Assembly (NCBI RefSeq): GCF_030867095.1
Contig: NC_081828.1
Coordinates: 218,519,978-218,583,977, forward strand
Length of the DNA stretch: 64,000 nt
Direction: 5' to 3'
From: Alligator mississippiensis
Lineage: Eukaryota; Chordata; Crocodylia; Alligatoridae
Shown here: one piece after another, positions 48,896 to 59,918 of the stretch
How the letters are laid out: every line of letters begins with the position of its first letter
Position numbering within the stretch: position 1 is the stretch's first letter
The notes under the pieces: model-generated
The model's input: the letters and a program-made list of their open reading frames with translations, nothing else
What the model was told of the DNA's origin: nothing
Databases searched by the model: none
Position numbers and translations under genes: made by a program

Positions 48896-48941
48896 CTGTT
48901 TTCTTGCTATGAATCTCTGAATCTGTCAAACTTGTTCCCAG

Positions 48942-49825
48942 CTGATCCAGGAGAAGGTAACTGCCACATTGGAGCATCAGAGCTGAGAATCATCCTTGTG
49001 GGGAGAACTGGAGCAGGGAAAAGCGCCACTGGAAACACCATCCTTGGTGAGACGGTGTTTAATTCCAGAGCCAGTCCAAAGTCAGTCACTGAGACTTGTG
49101 CCAAGGCAAGAGGCACCTGGAAAGGGAAGGAGGTTGTGGTTATTGATACTCCTGCCTTTTACAATACAACACACCCTGATAGAGATCCTTCACAAGAGAT
49201 CAGTCACTGCATCCAGCTGTCTTCCCCAGGCCCCCATGCTCTGGTGCTGGCAGTACAGTTGGGCCACTACTCTGAAGAGGACAAGAAGTCAGTGGAGAAA
49301 GTACAGGAGATATTTGGAGAAGCAGCCCTGGAGCACACAATTGTCTTATTCACTCGGAAAGAGGACTTGGCAGATGAGCCCTTGAGTGAATACATAGGAG
49401 CCTTAGGTAAAGCTGATCTTCAGCAGCTCATTGAAGCGTGTGGGAATCGATACTGTGCTTTCAACAACAAAGCAGCAGGAGAAGACCGGGATGCCCAGCT
49501 CAGCGAGCTTATGGACATGATAGAGAGACTGATGCAGGAGCATGGAGGGCAATGCTATGAGATTACAGAAGTAAAGGAATCAGGGGAGACCTATAGAGAA
49601 GTGAAAGAGGGACCATACTGTTTTGATGAAAGCTGTGCAAACACAGGAGAAGAATCAAGGACTGGGTCAGAAGAATTCAAGACAGAAAGGGCAGAGATGG
49701 ACAAGGTCAATGAAGGGCAGCTGAGAGATCAAAAAAGCACGCTGACAGAGCCAGAGGAAAAAGAAAGAGGTTGTGATGAAGCCATGAGGAGAGTCAATGA
49801 AGAAGCTGTGGATGATGCTGGAAAA
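48942..49825 (+). CDS. AIG1 GTPase exon b of GIMAP8-like gene
   Basis: A near-identical sister of the exon 6,857 bp upstream (about 16 base differences in 884 by eye). It has the same acceptor (ttcccag), the same donor (AAA|gtaagc at 49,826) and the same phases. The motifs are P-loop GRTGAGKS, G3-like DTPAF, the box SSPGPHALVL, G4 TRKEDL in the usual GIMAP form, and CAFNNK. About 13 of the differences change the protein, including the G4 region and the box behind the P-loop. It can be joined in frame to the preceding 49-nt exon and to the following 54-nt exon. The alternative is a separate single-domain gene, but no ATG exon was found in front of it. Intron retention would end the frame at 49,858. 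Confidence 0.85.
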
Positions 49826-49896
49826 GTAAGCAAAGTTCTTTTCACTCATATCTGTTGATATAAGTCCAGGGCTCAAATTGTGCTGAATCTTTCTAG

Positions 49897-49950
49897 GCTG
49901 GCTCCTGGCAGGCTGCAGACTCTCCGGACTCACTGAAGTCAGAAGTAACT
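49897..49950 (+). CDS. 54-nt linker exon of GIMAP cassette b
   Basis: A copy of the 54-nt exon of cassette a with identical splice context (ttctag before, gtaagt after). It is in phase 0, 18 codons, with no stop. It lies at the same distance behind the AIG1 exon as in cassette a. It is inferred from sequence only. Confidence 0.5.
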
Positions 49951-50005
49951 GTAAGTCTCGAAGTTGCTGACATTTCCTTGACAATATGACAGAAAATTTA
50001 GCCCA

Positions 50006-50085
50006 GTGATTCTTAACTGGGGTGCAGCTGATTCAGAAAAGTTATTAGGGGTGCCTTGAGTCTAAAAAACATGAGAACCGCTGTT
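50006..50085. mobile_element. About 80-bp hAT MITE in GIMAP intron b
   Basis: Duplicate of the MITE at 43,149-43,228, same position relative to the 54-nt exon. Confidence 0.5.
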
Positions 50086-51404
50086 TTGGCCAAGGCAAAT
50101 GCTTTTTATGAGTGAGGAAAGAGCCTTAGACAGTTTACTGAACACCCCTCTTCTCAAGGGGTAGTTATTAAATACCAGCTTGGTTAACAACCTTACCACT
50201 TTTTGAGTGAACAGAGTGAAGGTGAGTTCTCGTGCTGCCCTGGCTGGGGAATGTCTCCCTTACAGGTCTTGTGGGGAGGGCAGGGCGTGCAAAGGATGAG
50301 GATTTTCCTCATGTGATACCGTCTTTTCCTCCAGCGCCGCCTCTTCCTTCAGGTAGTTAGAAACAGCTGTCTGTCCGTGACCAGCAAGCTGGGTTCAGTC
50401 GATCTCCTGGCAGAGGGGTGCTGTAAGGAAGGAACTGAAGTAGAATCCAGCTGTGGCTGGTCAGTTATTTCAAACTTCTCATTTGAGGCACATCCCTTCT
50501 CTCTGCCTCTGCCTACCTTCCTGCCCGAGTGGAAAGGGCTCAGCTGGGCCAGCGCAGGTAGAAGGGCTTGAGAGAGGAGGCAGGGACAGTGCAGGGAGCA
50601 GGCTAGAGTTTGGTAAGGACAAGAGAAATGGAGGAGAGGGCTTGGGAGGCAGAACTTTCCTTTGCGTGCCCCATGGCACAGCTCTGAACACTTCCCACCC
50701 TCCTCTGTGATGGTTTTTATCTCAGGCCCATCACCAGGCTCCAGTACACACCGCTTAAGATACTCAGAAGCAAGGCTGTGTCCAGTTCAGTTTTACACAT
50801 GACAACAGGCAAGGGTGCAGGAACTCCTGGTCTCTCCGTTGTGTACACAGCATCGGTATTGCTTGAGCAACGTTACGTTACTCAGAGCTTGGGCTCAGCT
50901 GTGCACACCTCATTAAGTGCTGTTAGACAGCTACTCAGGGCAAGGATTGAGTTGCTTTGTTTTGTCTCCGGAAGTGGGATACAATGAAAAGTGACTGATT
51001 TGCAGTCCCAAACCAAGGCAGTCAGCAGCAAAGCTCTCCACTCTCTCCGAATCAGCCCGTTACTATCTCAGCTCAGAACTACTGGGACGTTTCCTCACCT
51101 AGATCTCAGCACAAGCTTTATTAAATTGACAGAGGTGCCAGGAAATTTGTCTTTTTTCTTAAAGGGCAGCAGTTTGGGAGATCTGGTACGTGCACGGCTC
51201 AGGAAAAGTTTTCATTTTCTGCTACCGTCATTTCAGTACTCACCAAGAAGTGTAAGTACATTCAAGAGGGACCTGATAGGAGGGGAGGCAAATTTCTTCC
51301 TTGAGCTCCTTCTGAAACTCCATACATGCATTAAAAAAAAAAATCAAGATTACAATATTATTTTTCTGCTTATTAATGCATGTTATTTATTATTATTATT
51401 ACAG

Positions 51405-51453
51405 ATATTTCAGCCACGTTTGCAGCCAGAAAGAGATGGAGCAACTCCCCCAG
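51405..51453 (+). CDS. 49-nt linker exon of GIMAP cassette b
   Basis: The counterpart of the 49-nt exon in cassette a: acceptor attacag before 51,405, donor CCAG|gtaaga after 51,453, phase 0 in and phase 1 out, coding IFQPRLQPERDGATPP plus one base. The frame and both signals survive despite several residue changes between the copies. The phase-1 exit matches the acceptor of the third AIG1 exon at 52,494 (split Ala codon). Confidence 0.5.
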
Positions 51454-51659
51454 GTAAGAAAGCAACACTTGAGCCTCTGGTCTGGGGGAAAGGGCAGAAA
51501 AAGACTTCCAGGAAACATGACTGCAACACTCATCTCCCAGTATTTGGGGGAGGGGCCTGTTTTATTGCCCTGGTGATCTTTCTGCAGTTAAATTGCTCTG
51601 TTGAATTCCTGATGGCTTGTTCCTAACCAGTTAAAAGCCACATACCTCACCTTTTCCTG

Positions 51660-52080
51660 TTCGGGAAAGAGATCTGGGAGTCAGCACAGACAGTTTGCGA
51701 AAAACATCAGCTCCATGCTCAGCAGCCATCAAAAAGCAAACACAATGTCATCAATTATTAAGAAAGGAATTGTAAACAATACTGAAAGTCTTGTCATGTC
51801 CCTTTATAAATCCATGGTGTGTCTGCGCCTTGAATACTGTGCCCAATTCTGTCACCAGAGCTCAAAAATGATAGAGGCGATCTAGAGACGGTCCGGAGAA
51901 GGACAACAAGGGGGATGGAAAGGCTTTCCTTTGAGGAGAAACTAAAGAGGCCAGACCTGGTCAGTTTAGAAAAGAGACACTTGAGAGGAGATATGAGCAG
52001 GGCTTACAAAACACCAAATGGGGAAGAGGAAGGCAGTAGGGATTCATGTAGTATCTCTTACAACACAAGAACTAGGGGTC
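51660..52080 (+). mobile_element. Old CR1/L3-like LINE fragment, unit b
   Basis: Counterpart of 48,170-48,600 (CLEYCAQFCHQ-like, KRPDLVSLEKRHLRGDMSRA). Confidence 0.55.
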
Positions 52081-52100
52081 ACGTCTACAAGGGATGCAAC

Positions 52101-52165
52101 TGCACAGTGGGTACCGCACATTTATTTAGTACTTGTATAAGCAAGTACTAAGTAAGTGTGCAGTA
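52101..52165. repeat. Palindromic MITE-like hairpin
   Basis: The arms gcacatttatttagtacttg and caagtactaagtaagtgtgc face each other around tataag. The same family as 45,749-45,808. It is the intact version of the arm that ends at the duplication junction at 48,650. Confidence 0.5.
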
Positions 52166-52493
52166 ATCTGAGTTACTGTGCAGTAGCACCAGCAAACATC
52201 TTTTAAGTGCTGCAATTACTAATACTGTGCAGATTAGCGCTGTCCATGCTGTGACGCACCCAGTAAATGGCAGTTCTGATGTTCTTATATTATGCTCCAG
52301 AGGGAAGTTATTGTATTCTTTCCCTTCATGTAACATCAGACAATTGAGGCAGGGAACACAACACAGGAACAATGATGAGAGAAATATTGCAAAACAGTGA
52401 CACTTTGTAGCACAACACAAACCCTAAGTTGTATTCACCTAATTTGTTATCTGTGCAAAGATGTTCTCAGTCTGTTAAACTCATTTCCGGCAG

Positions 52494-53308
52494 CCCAAGA
52501 GGAAGGCAGCCAGAACCCAAAGGAGTCAGCATGGAGAATTGTCCTTGCTGGTAAAACTGGAGTTGGGAAAAGTGCCACGGGAAACACCATCCTTGGGGAG
52601 AAAAAGTTTGAGTCGAAACTTGGGGCAAAATCAGTAACTTCGAAATGTGCCCAAGGAAGCATGCTGTGGAATGGGCGTGAAGTTGTGATAATTGACACTG
52701 CCAACATTTTTGACCCAAATACCCATGGGCCAGAAATTTCACGTGAATTTGGTTCTTGCTTCATGCTCTCCCTTCCAGGCCCCCACGCTCTGGTGCTGGT
52801 GACCCAGCTGGGCCGTTACACAGAGCAAGACAAGGCAGCTATGGAGCGAGTAAAAGCAATCTTTGGCTGTGAGGCTCTGACGTTCACAATTGTTTTATTC
52901 ACTCGGAAAGAAGATTTGGGGGATGGCTCCCTGGCTGAATACGTGAAAAACACAGATAACCTAGAGCTCCAAACATTGATTAAAGCCTGCAAGAACCGAT
53001 ACTGTGCTTTCAACAACAAAGCAGCAGAAGCAGAGCGGGAAGCACAGGTCAAAGAGCTGATGGAACTGATTGAGAAAATAGTGAAGGAGAATGGGGGCAA
53101 GTACTGCCCCTATAGTCAGTCTAACCTGGATACCATGTTGAATGAAGAGAATGGAGCACAAATGAGAGACAGGAGAAAGTCTGAGGCAACTATTAGGCAA
53201 CATGATGGATGGAAGTTGTTTAACAGGGCTGTGCAAGGCTTCAGATCCCACCTTGGATCCGGAGTCCCTTCAGATGCTTCGGTGTCCAAATCGGCACTTC
53301 GGGATTGA
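52494..53308 (+). CDS. AIG1 GTPase exon c, 3' end replaced by hAT
   Basis: The third AIG1 domain. The acceptor ttccggcag precedes 52,494 and entry is again phase 1 (CC completing an Ala codon). The motifs are P-loop GKTGVGKSATGNTILG, G3-like DTANIFD, the box LSLPGPHALVLVTQLGRYTEQD, G4 TRKEDLGDGS and CAFNNK. The sequence is clearly a different paralogue from exons a and b and resembles the minus-strand gene at 32 kb (shared DTANIFD, VTQLGRYT, TRKEDLGDGS). The frame continues past 53,223 straight into the terminal repeat of a hAT transposon (cagggctgtgcaagg at 53,224), which codes 27 residues before a stop at 53,306-53,308. The exon's own 3' part, where a and b have a charged tail and a donor, is therefore separated or lost. 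The exon may be a working terminal exon with a transposon-made end, or a dying one. Confidence 0.75.
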
Positions 53309-54049
53309 AGTGGGATTCCACCAATGGTGTCCGGAGCGGGTCGGGGGCATCCAAAGCACTTCAGATCCACTTCAGATGCTTCGGCCATTTTGGGGCAATT
53401 AGAAGAAGGAGGGGGAGTGGGGAGGGATGGAGAGTGGGAGGAGGGGAGGGAGGGGCAGCGGGTTGGGGGGAAGACTGAGGTCTGCAGGTAGCCAGTGAGA
53501 AGGATTTCTCTCTAGCTACCTTTCCACGACAGCATCTGTGGGGTGGGAATAAAAACAAAAAGCATGAAAGCCTCTGTTTCCAGCCCTTCTCTGCCTTTTG
53601 CAGCTTATTTCCTGTCAGCGACTGTGAGAGAGGAACACTGTGACTGAGACCTGCCTGCTCCTTTTTCACGTTATAAAGGAATGGTTAGGATTTAGCTTAT
53701 CTTAGCTTAGCTATTCTATTTGATTATTAGTAGTATTACAATTAAATTTATTTCTTTGAATTATTTTTTGGAAACTTTGCAAAAAGAAAGTTGTGTTTTC
53801 CCCAGCCAGTGTAGCCTATCACTGTGCAGGGAGGCACAGATTGCTTGCACACATGCACACACACCCTCCCACTCACCCAGAATATAGAAAAAAAAATCAC
53901 AGCAGAAGAAGACAGACAGATATTTACAGAAGAACAAGACACAGGTAATAAATTGAAACACAGGAAGCCACACAAATAATTTGATTCACAGCACAAGACA
54001 GACACAGCTATTCACTGGAGAACAAGACAGACTGATATAAAAAAAGGAT

Positions 54050-54081
54050 TCACACACACACACACACACACGCACACACAC
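54050..54081. repeat. (CA)n microsatellite in hAT leader
   Basis: An almost perfect run, also present in short form at 864-882 in the deleted hAT copy, so it belongs to the element. Confidence 0.9.
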
Positions 54082-56876
54082 AGACCTTTTGCAGCACAGG
54101 AAAGATCAATATGAAGCGTGCTGGCAAGGCAGGTGCCAGGTCTGCTGGCAGGGGAAGGAGAGGGGGTAGAGGGAGAGCTAGAGCTGCAAGCCCTTCCTCC
54201 CCCCCGCCATCCCAAACACAGATGCTTCTCTTCCCGAGCAGCCATGACATCAGTGCTGCCAGTGGAAGCCAGGCAGTGGGAGCAGTGTCTTCATCTGATG
54301 TCCCTGCATGTGCACCACCTCTGCTCCATCCAGAAGTGGGCACCAGCCGTGGAATCACTGCCTCCTCCACCCCAATGTCAGCTCTCAGTGCGAGCCTCCC
54401 ACTGCCGGAGGAGGAGCTGGAGCTGGAACCAGGGATGCTGGGCGTGCTGGCTCAAGCAATTCTGGGGACTGAGGGAGAATCAGAGTTTGTGCTCCACACC
54501 CCTCAAGTTTCCCTTAGACCCAGGTCTCCTCTGGAAAGCAGCACCTCAGAGGAGGCTGAGGTTGTGGAGGCAAGTGGCTCAGCCAAGGCAGCTCTTCCTG
54601 CTGTTCAGCCTCAGCCTGCTGAGAAGGTGGAAAAGGCAGGATCCTCGCCCTCAACACAGAAGCAGGGGACTAGTGTAGTGTGGGATCATTTTGAGGTGGC
54701 AGATGATCCCAGGTTTGCCAGCACTGCTGAAAGCGCATGAGTCGTGGTAAGGACTTGAGACACTTCTCCTCCATGGCCATGCTGCTGTATCTGAGGAGGC
54801 ACCACCTCCTTCCCCTTCTTCCTGCTCAGCCTGGCACCAGTGCGAGTGTGCCAAAAGGGAAGCCCTACACTTGCTCCAAATCCCTCTTACCCCCAAAGCA
54901 GAGGCAGGCCACCCTGGACCAATGGGGGAAAGGTGGACAGAAAGTGGGGCATGTTCCCAAGGTAAGCGAGATCACCCAGCGCATTGGGGAGATGCTTGCT
55001 CTGGATAGCCAGCCCTTCTCCCTAGTTGAGTGGCCAGGGTTCAGGCAGTTCATAGCACCTCTGGCCCCATTTTACAAAGTGCCTGCATGCACCACCTTTA
55101 GTAGGGCGGTGGTGCCCTCCCTGTATAAGTTATGCAGGGAGTACTTGAGGGAGGAGCTGCACAAGGAAGGGCTGCAGGTAGCCTTGCACTTCACCTCCAA
55201 AATCTGGAGCAGCCGGGGTGGTGATCACACCTACCACTTCCTCACGGGGCACTGGTGCACTCGGCCAGGCTGTCAGTGGGCTCTATGGCAAGCCGAGGTG
55301 CTGGATGAGTCCCACACAGCAAGCAAGATCCTGGGGGCCGTGAACCGCATGGTGCAGGGGTGGCTCGTTGGGCAAGCCGAGCTCACCCGCGGGTTCATGG
55401 TCACTGACAACGGGGCCAATATGGTGAAGGCTGTCCACAGCACAGAATCATACAGGCTGTTGAGACTCGATGGAACTCCACATACCTGATGCTCGAGAGG
55501 CTGGTGGAGCAACAGAAGGCCATCCACGAGATGGCCTTGCTTGGGGAGATTGGGATCAGTGCCCCCCTGAATAGAGCTGAGTGGGGTACCATCTCCCAGA
55601 TGCTGGTCATCGTCAAAGCCTTCCTCAAGGCCACCGAGACCCTTAGCGCTGGCGATGCCCTCCTCAGCCCGGTGATCCCCCTAGTGAGGGAACTGGAGGA
55701 CCAAATGGAGAAGTTACAGGGGATCAATGTCCCTGGCTGGGGCAGGCCACTGTCACAAGATGTGCAGGCACTGGTGAGGCAGCTGAAGGAGAGCATCAGG
55801 AGACAGCTGGATCCCTTGTGGTCCAGTACGGTCCACATGATGGTGGGCATGTGTGACCCAAGATGAAAGGGAACATGTGCACTGGCAGCCCCCAAACCCT
55901 TGATCACTGGACGCAGGTGCTGGTGTACAAAGTCAGGGAGGCTGAAGTGCAGAGGTGAGGGGATGTGGAAGAGGGGGATCCACTTTTCTGTGCCAGCACT
56001 CCTAGCACCAGCACCAGTACCAGCCAGTCTCCTCCACGCCAGCCACTGACAATGTGGGCCATGGGCATGGCTTCAATGCTGGGGTCCAAATGCACCAGAC
56101 CTCAGCCTTGGGCAGGTATCGCCAAGGCTTCGGTGGCTACCTATCTTGCTGAGGATGTGGAGCCACTGGACTGTGAACCCTTGGCCTACTGGGCAAACCG
56201 CAGACAGATATGGCAGGATCTGGCCACGGCTACCCGGCAACACCTGTCCTGTCCACCGACCAGTGTTTCAAGCGAGAGGGTGTTCAGCATTGCTGGGGAT
56301 GTTGTGACACCCCACTGCAGCTGATTGGTGGAGCAGTTGGTGTTCCTGAAGGTGAACCTCCCGCTGCTGGGGTTCCCCAAGCTCCACCTGCAGATGGACT
56401 GGGTACCACCCTCCTCACTTTGTCTGCACCAATTTCCTTTTCTGAGGTTTTGAAAAGCTGAGTAATGCTCCACTCTCAGCTGGAGGGGGACTAACTGCAT
56501 CACCAGCCAGCAGGGGAAGAACATGTCCCTGCTGAGCTCATTCCCCTGCCAGGATGAACCTGGAGGTATGGGATTGGGGCTATGGGGAAAGAGGAGGCCC
56601 TAGGTCCTGGGCATGACCACTAAAATTGCACCCTGCCAGGGTAGGGAGGCCTGGTGGGACTGCTGGTGGCTCAGGAGCCCCATAAATGCCAGGACTAACG
56701 ATCCCCTGGTGAAAGGCAGGTAGGAGGCACCATAACCTCCAGCTAATGCATGCACACAAAATCCTGGCTGGGGAAAGCCCAGACCTGTCATGTCTTTGAT
56801 GGGCCTGATGCTTGCTGGTTGCAGTGCAATTGTGAGGCTTCCAGTGAGCTCAGCTTAGCTGCCTGGGATGCCAGCT

Positions 56877-57335
56877 TTAGCGTTGAAAACCCCTTTGTCA
56901 GGCTGAGGAAGCACCTACAGTTGGTCCTGGATGGAAGGAACAGTAAGAAGCCAAAGGCTGGCCCAACCCTCAATGCAGGCAAGAAAGCCAGTCAGCAAAA
57001 ATGGAAATGGAGGCGTTGGGGGGGAGGGGGCGGGGGGAGAGAGGGATAGGCTGGGGTTGGGGATAGGGGGAAAAAGGGGATGTAAAAGCTCAGGTAAAAA
57101 GGCAGAGGTGCTTGGGGTGTCAGATGTCTGGCAGGTCACAGTGTGCCAGATTTTCACTGTGTATATTAAGTCCATGAGTTTCTGTACTTACTACTGAGAA
57201 GGCTGATGCAGTGCAGTTCATAGGCCCAGCTCTGAAAAGTGGTTTGTACATTCAAACAAGCACCTAACCTCAGCACCAGAACTGAAACCAACTTCCTACA
57301 GCTCAAAACACAAAACCTGCCAACTACTTCCAGTA
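56877..57335 (+). repeat. Segment X, copy 2
   Basis: Counterpart of the repeat at 1,690-2,165 in the opposite orientation. It follows the hAT C-terminal remnant by about 500 bp. Its right edge (near 57,335) coincides with the loss of hAT-family similarity. It may be an independent element or a hAT subterminal part that was inverted in one copy. Confidence 0.6.
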
Positions 57336-57719
57336 TTCCCTGTCACAGGCGGGGTCCTGCAAGAGGGATGTGATCTCCTCAAGGCCCTCTTCTCGTGCCA
57401 AGTTGGCCAAAGGGCACCCTCAGATTCTCGCCTGCCACGTCTTTGATGTCACCATCTATTTGGGAGGCTGCCTTTTACGCCCTCTTGGTCACTTCTAGCT
57501 GGTTACTCGGACCCTATGGTTTCGTGGACTCCTCATGGGTCCCACTCTACAATGGGTGCTTTAGGGGCACCCTAGCCTTATGGGCTATGCGTGGCTCCAA
57601 CCACCACTTATACCACACCATAAACCTCGCAGCTGGAATAGATGTTGTTCGGTCTCTCTCTCTCTTTCCACACCCTTCTCTGGGGCCTTCTCAGTAAAGC
57701 CACCCTCTCTCTGGGCTCT

Positions 57720-58385
57720 TCTAGTGGACTCCAAGATGAACATGAGTCGTCAGTGTGACGAAGCCATCAGAAAAGCTAATGGCACTTTATCGTGCATCAG
57801 CAGATGCATGACGAATAGGTCCAAGGAGGTGATACTTCCCCTCTATCGGGCTTTGGTTAGACCGCATTTGGAGTACTGCATGCAATTTTGGGCACCACAC
57901 TTCAAGAGGGATGTGGATAACCTGGAGAGGGTCCAGAGAAGGGCAACTCGTATGGTTAAGGGCTTGCAGGCCAAGCCCTATGAGGAGAGACTGGGGCACC
58001 TAGACCTTTTCAGCCTCCGCAAGAGAAGGTTGAGAGGCGACCTTGTGGCTGCCTATAAGTTCATCACGGGGGCACAGAAGGGAATTGGTGAGGTTTTACT
58101 GACCAAGGCGCCTCCGGGGGTCACAAGAAATAATGGCCACAAGCTAGCAGAGAGCAGATTTAGACTGGACATTAGGAAGAACTTCTTCACATTTCGAGTG
58201 GCCAAGGTCTGGAACGGGCTCCCAAGGGAGGTGGTGCTGTCCCCTACCCTGGGGGTCTTCAAGAGGAGGTTAGATGAGTATCTAGCTGGGGTCATCTAGA
58301 CCCAGCACTCTTTCCTGCCTATGCAGGGGTCGGACTCGGTGATCTATTGAGGTCCCTTCCGACCCGAACATCTATGAATCTATGA
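57720..58385 (+). mobile_element. CR1 3' part
   Basis: It codes the RT C-terminal region from VDSKMNMSRQCDEAIRKANG to VFKRRLDEYLAGVI in one open frame and ends in the CR1 tail (ctatgaatctatgaatctat). It is inserted next to, or into, the L1 remnant that starts at 58,386. Confidence 0.85.
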
Positions 58386-58728
58386 ATCTATAAAATCTGA
58401 TTTATATAGTTTATCAAAATAATTTTTCAATTCATTGTTTATTGCTTGAAGATTTAAAATTGTCTTATCATCAGAGGTAATTCTTGAGGAGATATGCTTA
58501 TTTGTTGCTGCTGCCTTAAGTCTTCTAGCCTACAACTTGTGTGCTTTATCACCTCACTTATAATAATGTTGTTTAACTCTGTTAAGTTGAAATGCAATTC
58601 ATTGGGGAAGCTGTTCATTATATTTTGCCTTTATGAGGGATAATTATATATAAGTATATTATCATTCTGTGGGTCTAGTCTATGCACCCTTTCTTGATCT
58701 GAAATTTCTTTGTCTAATAGAAATAACT
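58386..58728 (-). mobile_element. L1 LINE fossil, linker part
   Basis: Decayed minus-strand sequence with words like VIKHTSCRLEDLRQQQQ that match the L1 region between endonuclease and RT in general character. It lies in the order expected behind the endonuclease part at 60,945-61,856, from which a 2.2-kb insertion separates it. Confidence 0.45.
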
Positions 58729-59885
58729 GTGATGAGCTTGCTGGCAGCAGCCTGGCTTGGTGGCTCGAAAGAGCTTTCAGCGATTGGTGGGGGGGTTTCA
58801 GCGATTCTGTGCAGGGGTGAGGCAAGGAGCTGGACCTGGGTGAAGACTAACCCATCCCTCCTTCCCTGATTGGTCCAGTTTCAATCTTGGGGCAGAGCCC
58901 CCAAAGGGAATAAAAGAGCAGTATGATTGGCACATGGATGGCTGCATTGAAGGACAGTGAAGAGGACGGATGAAGAAGAGCTGGTGGAGTTGGCCAGCAG
59001 GGCAGAGCTGTTGCCTTGAAGAGCCCAAAGAACTCCCTTCACCGGACAGGGAGTGACAAGGGGCCGCATCCCCCAGCCCCACCATGTAGGAACATGGTGA
59101 GCGGTGCATAGCCGGTCCATGCCAGGTCCAAGAGGGACTGAGACCCAGAGAGCTGCTTGAGGCAGCTTGGGTCCCCAACCGCTGGAATGAGACCAGGCCC
59201 TCAGTGCACAGCCAGTGGACCAAGACCCTGGTGCTGCATAAGGCTGCTTGGGTCTCCAACCCCTGGCATAAGGGAGAGCCACTTATGCATAGAGCAGTGC
59301 ACAGGGCCCTGAGTGGGCTGGCAGCTGGAAGAGCCCAGGGCAGCTGCGGCCCCCCTGCTGAGCCAGAAGGCACCTCCACTGGGGAGATGGGGACAGCCTC
59401 ATCAGGCTTCAGAGTTGTGTGTTGCCAGGAAAGGGGATTTCCCCCAGGGGAGGGGGAAACCCACCCCATCAGTGAGTCTAACCTCTGGGGAGAGGCCTGA
59501 AGGCGAGGGACCCCTGAGTTTGGAGGTTTCCCTTGTGGACTATCCCAGATGGTTGTGGAGGGCCAGAAGGGCACTGGGGATGTTCTCTGCTCCTTTATCT
59601 CTGGAGTGCTGCCACTGCTCCAGAGGCAGCCCTGGTTGTTCTTTGTGTCTTTTAAGGTTTAGCTTGTATCTGATGTTCCTGCACTTATATTTTGTGTTTT
59701 TTTTCTATTATGTTTGTAAGTTCACATTTTATTAGACTTTAAGGATGTATAATTTGCATTTAAGACCTTGTTTTGATCCTTCCAGATTACTTACCTGTAT
59801 CCTAAGTGTTTGTATAGAGGGTTGTACATATATTGCATATAGTTTCCAGGTCTTGTATGCATGTGTGTGTATGTATGTATGTATG

Positions 59886-59918
<33 letters not shown>

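Larger units (their letters stand above)
48651..52134 (+). repeat. Tandem duplication unit b
   Basis: The second copy of the block. The junction at 48,650/48,651 joins the palindromic MITE arm (tttagtactt) to the CR1 piece (caggaaagagg) through a short cccct-like overlap. Unit b also lacks about 62 bp present in unit a just upstream of the AIG1 exon, between two ctacct words. Confidence 0.85.
53224..57340 (+). mobile_element. Decayed long hAT DNA transposon copy
   Basis: The left terminal repeat begins cagggctgtgcaagg at 53,224, matched (16 of 17 bases) by the inverted end of the element at 17,420-17,436. Coding remnants follow in order. At 54,111-54,740 there is an Arg/Gly-rich N-terminus, then a BED-type zinc finger start (SVVWDHFEVADDPRF). 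At 54,737-55,489 come the rest of the BED region (SRGKDLRHFSSMAMLLYLRRHH), whose Cys ligands are gone, and the transposase core with VTDNGANM. A linker lies at 55,489-55,866. At 55,965-56,324 the hAT C-terminal dimerisation domain is seen (YWANRRQIWQDLA, SVSSERVFSIAGDVV). The frame shifts near 54,740, 55,489 and 55,870, so no working transposase is coded. The right end was not found: the last recognisable family sequence stops near 57,340. The left end lies in GIMAP exon c. Confidence 0.7.

Noticed and set aside
57395-57697. 100-codon ORF between hAT and CR1
   Set aside because: No motif, no splice signals, and surrounded by repeats; a chance frame.
58569-58576. ttgtttaa as the right target duplicate of the hAT element at 53,224
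   Set aside because: It lies inside L1 sequence and no hAT terminal repeat precedes it; a chance match.
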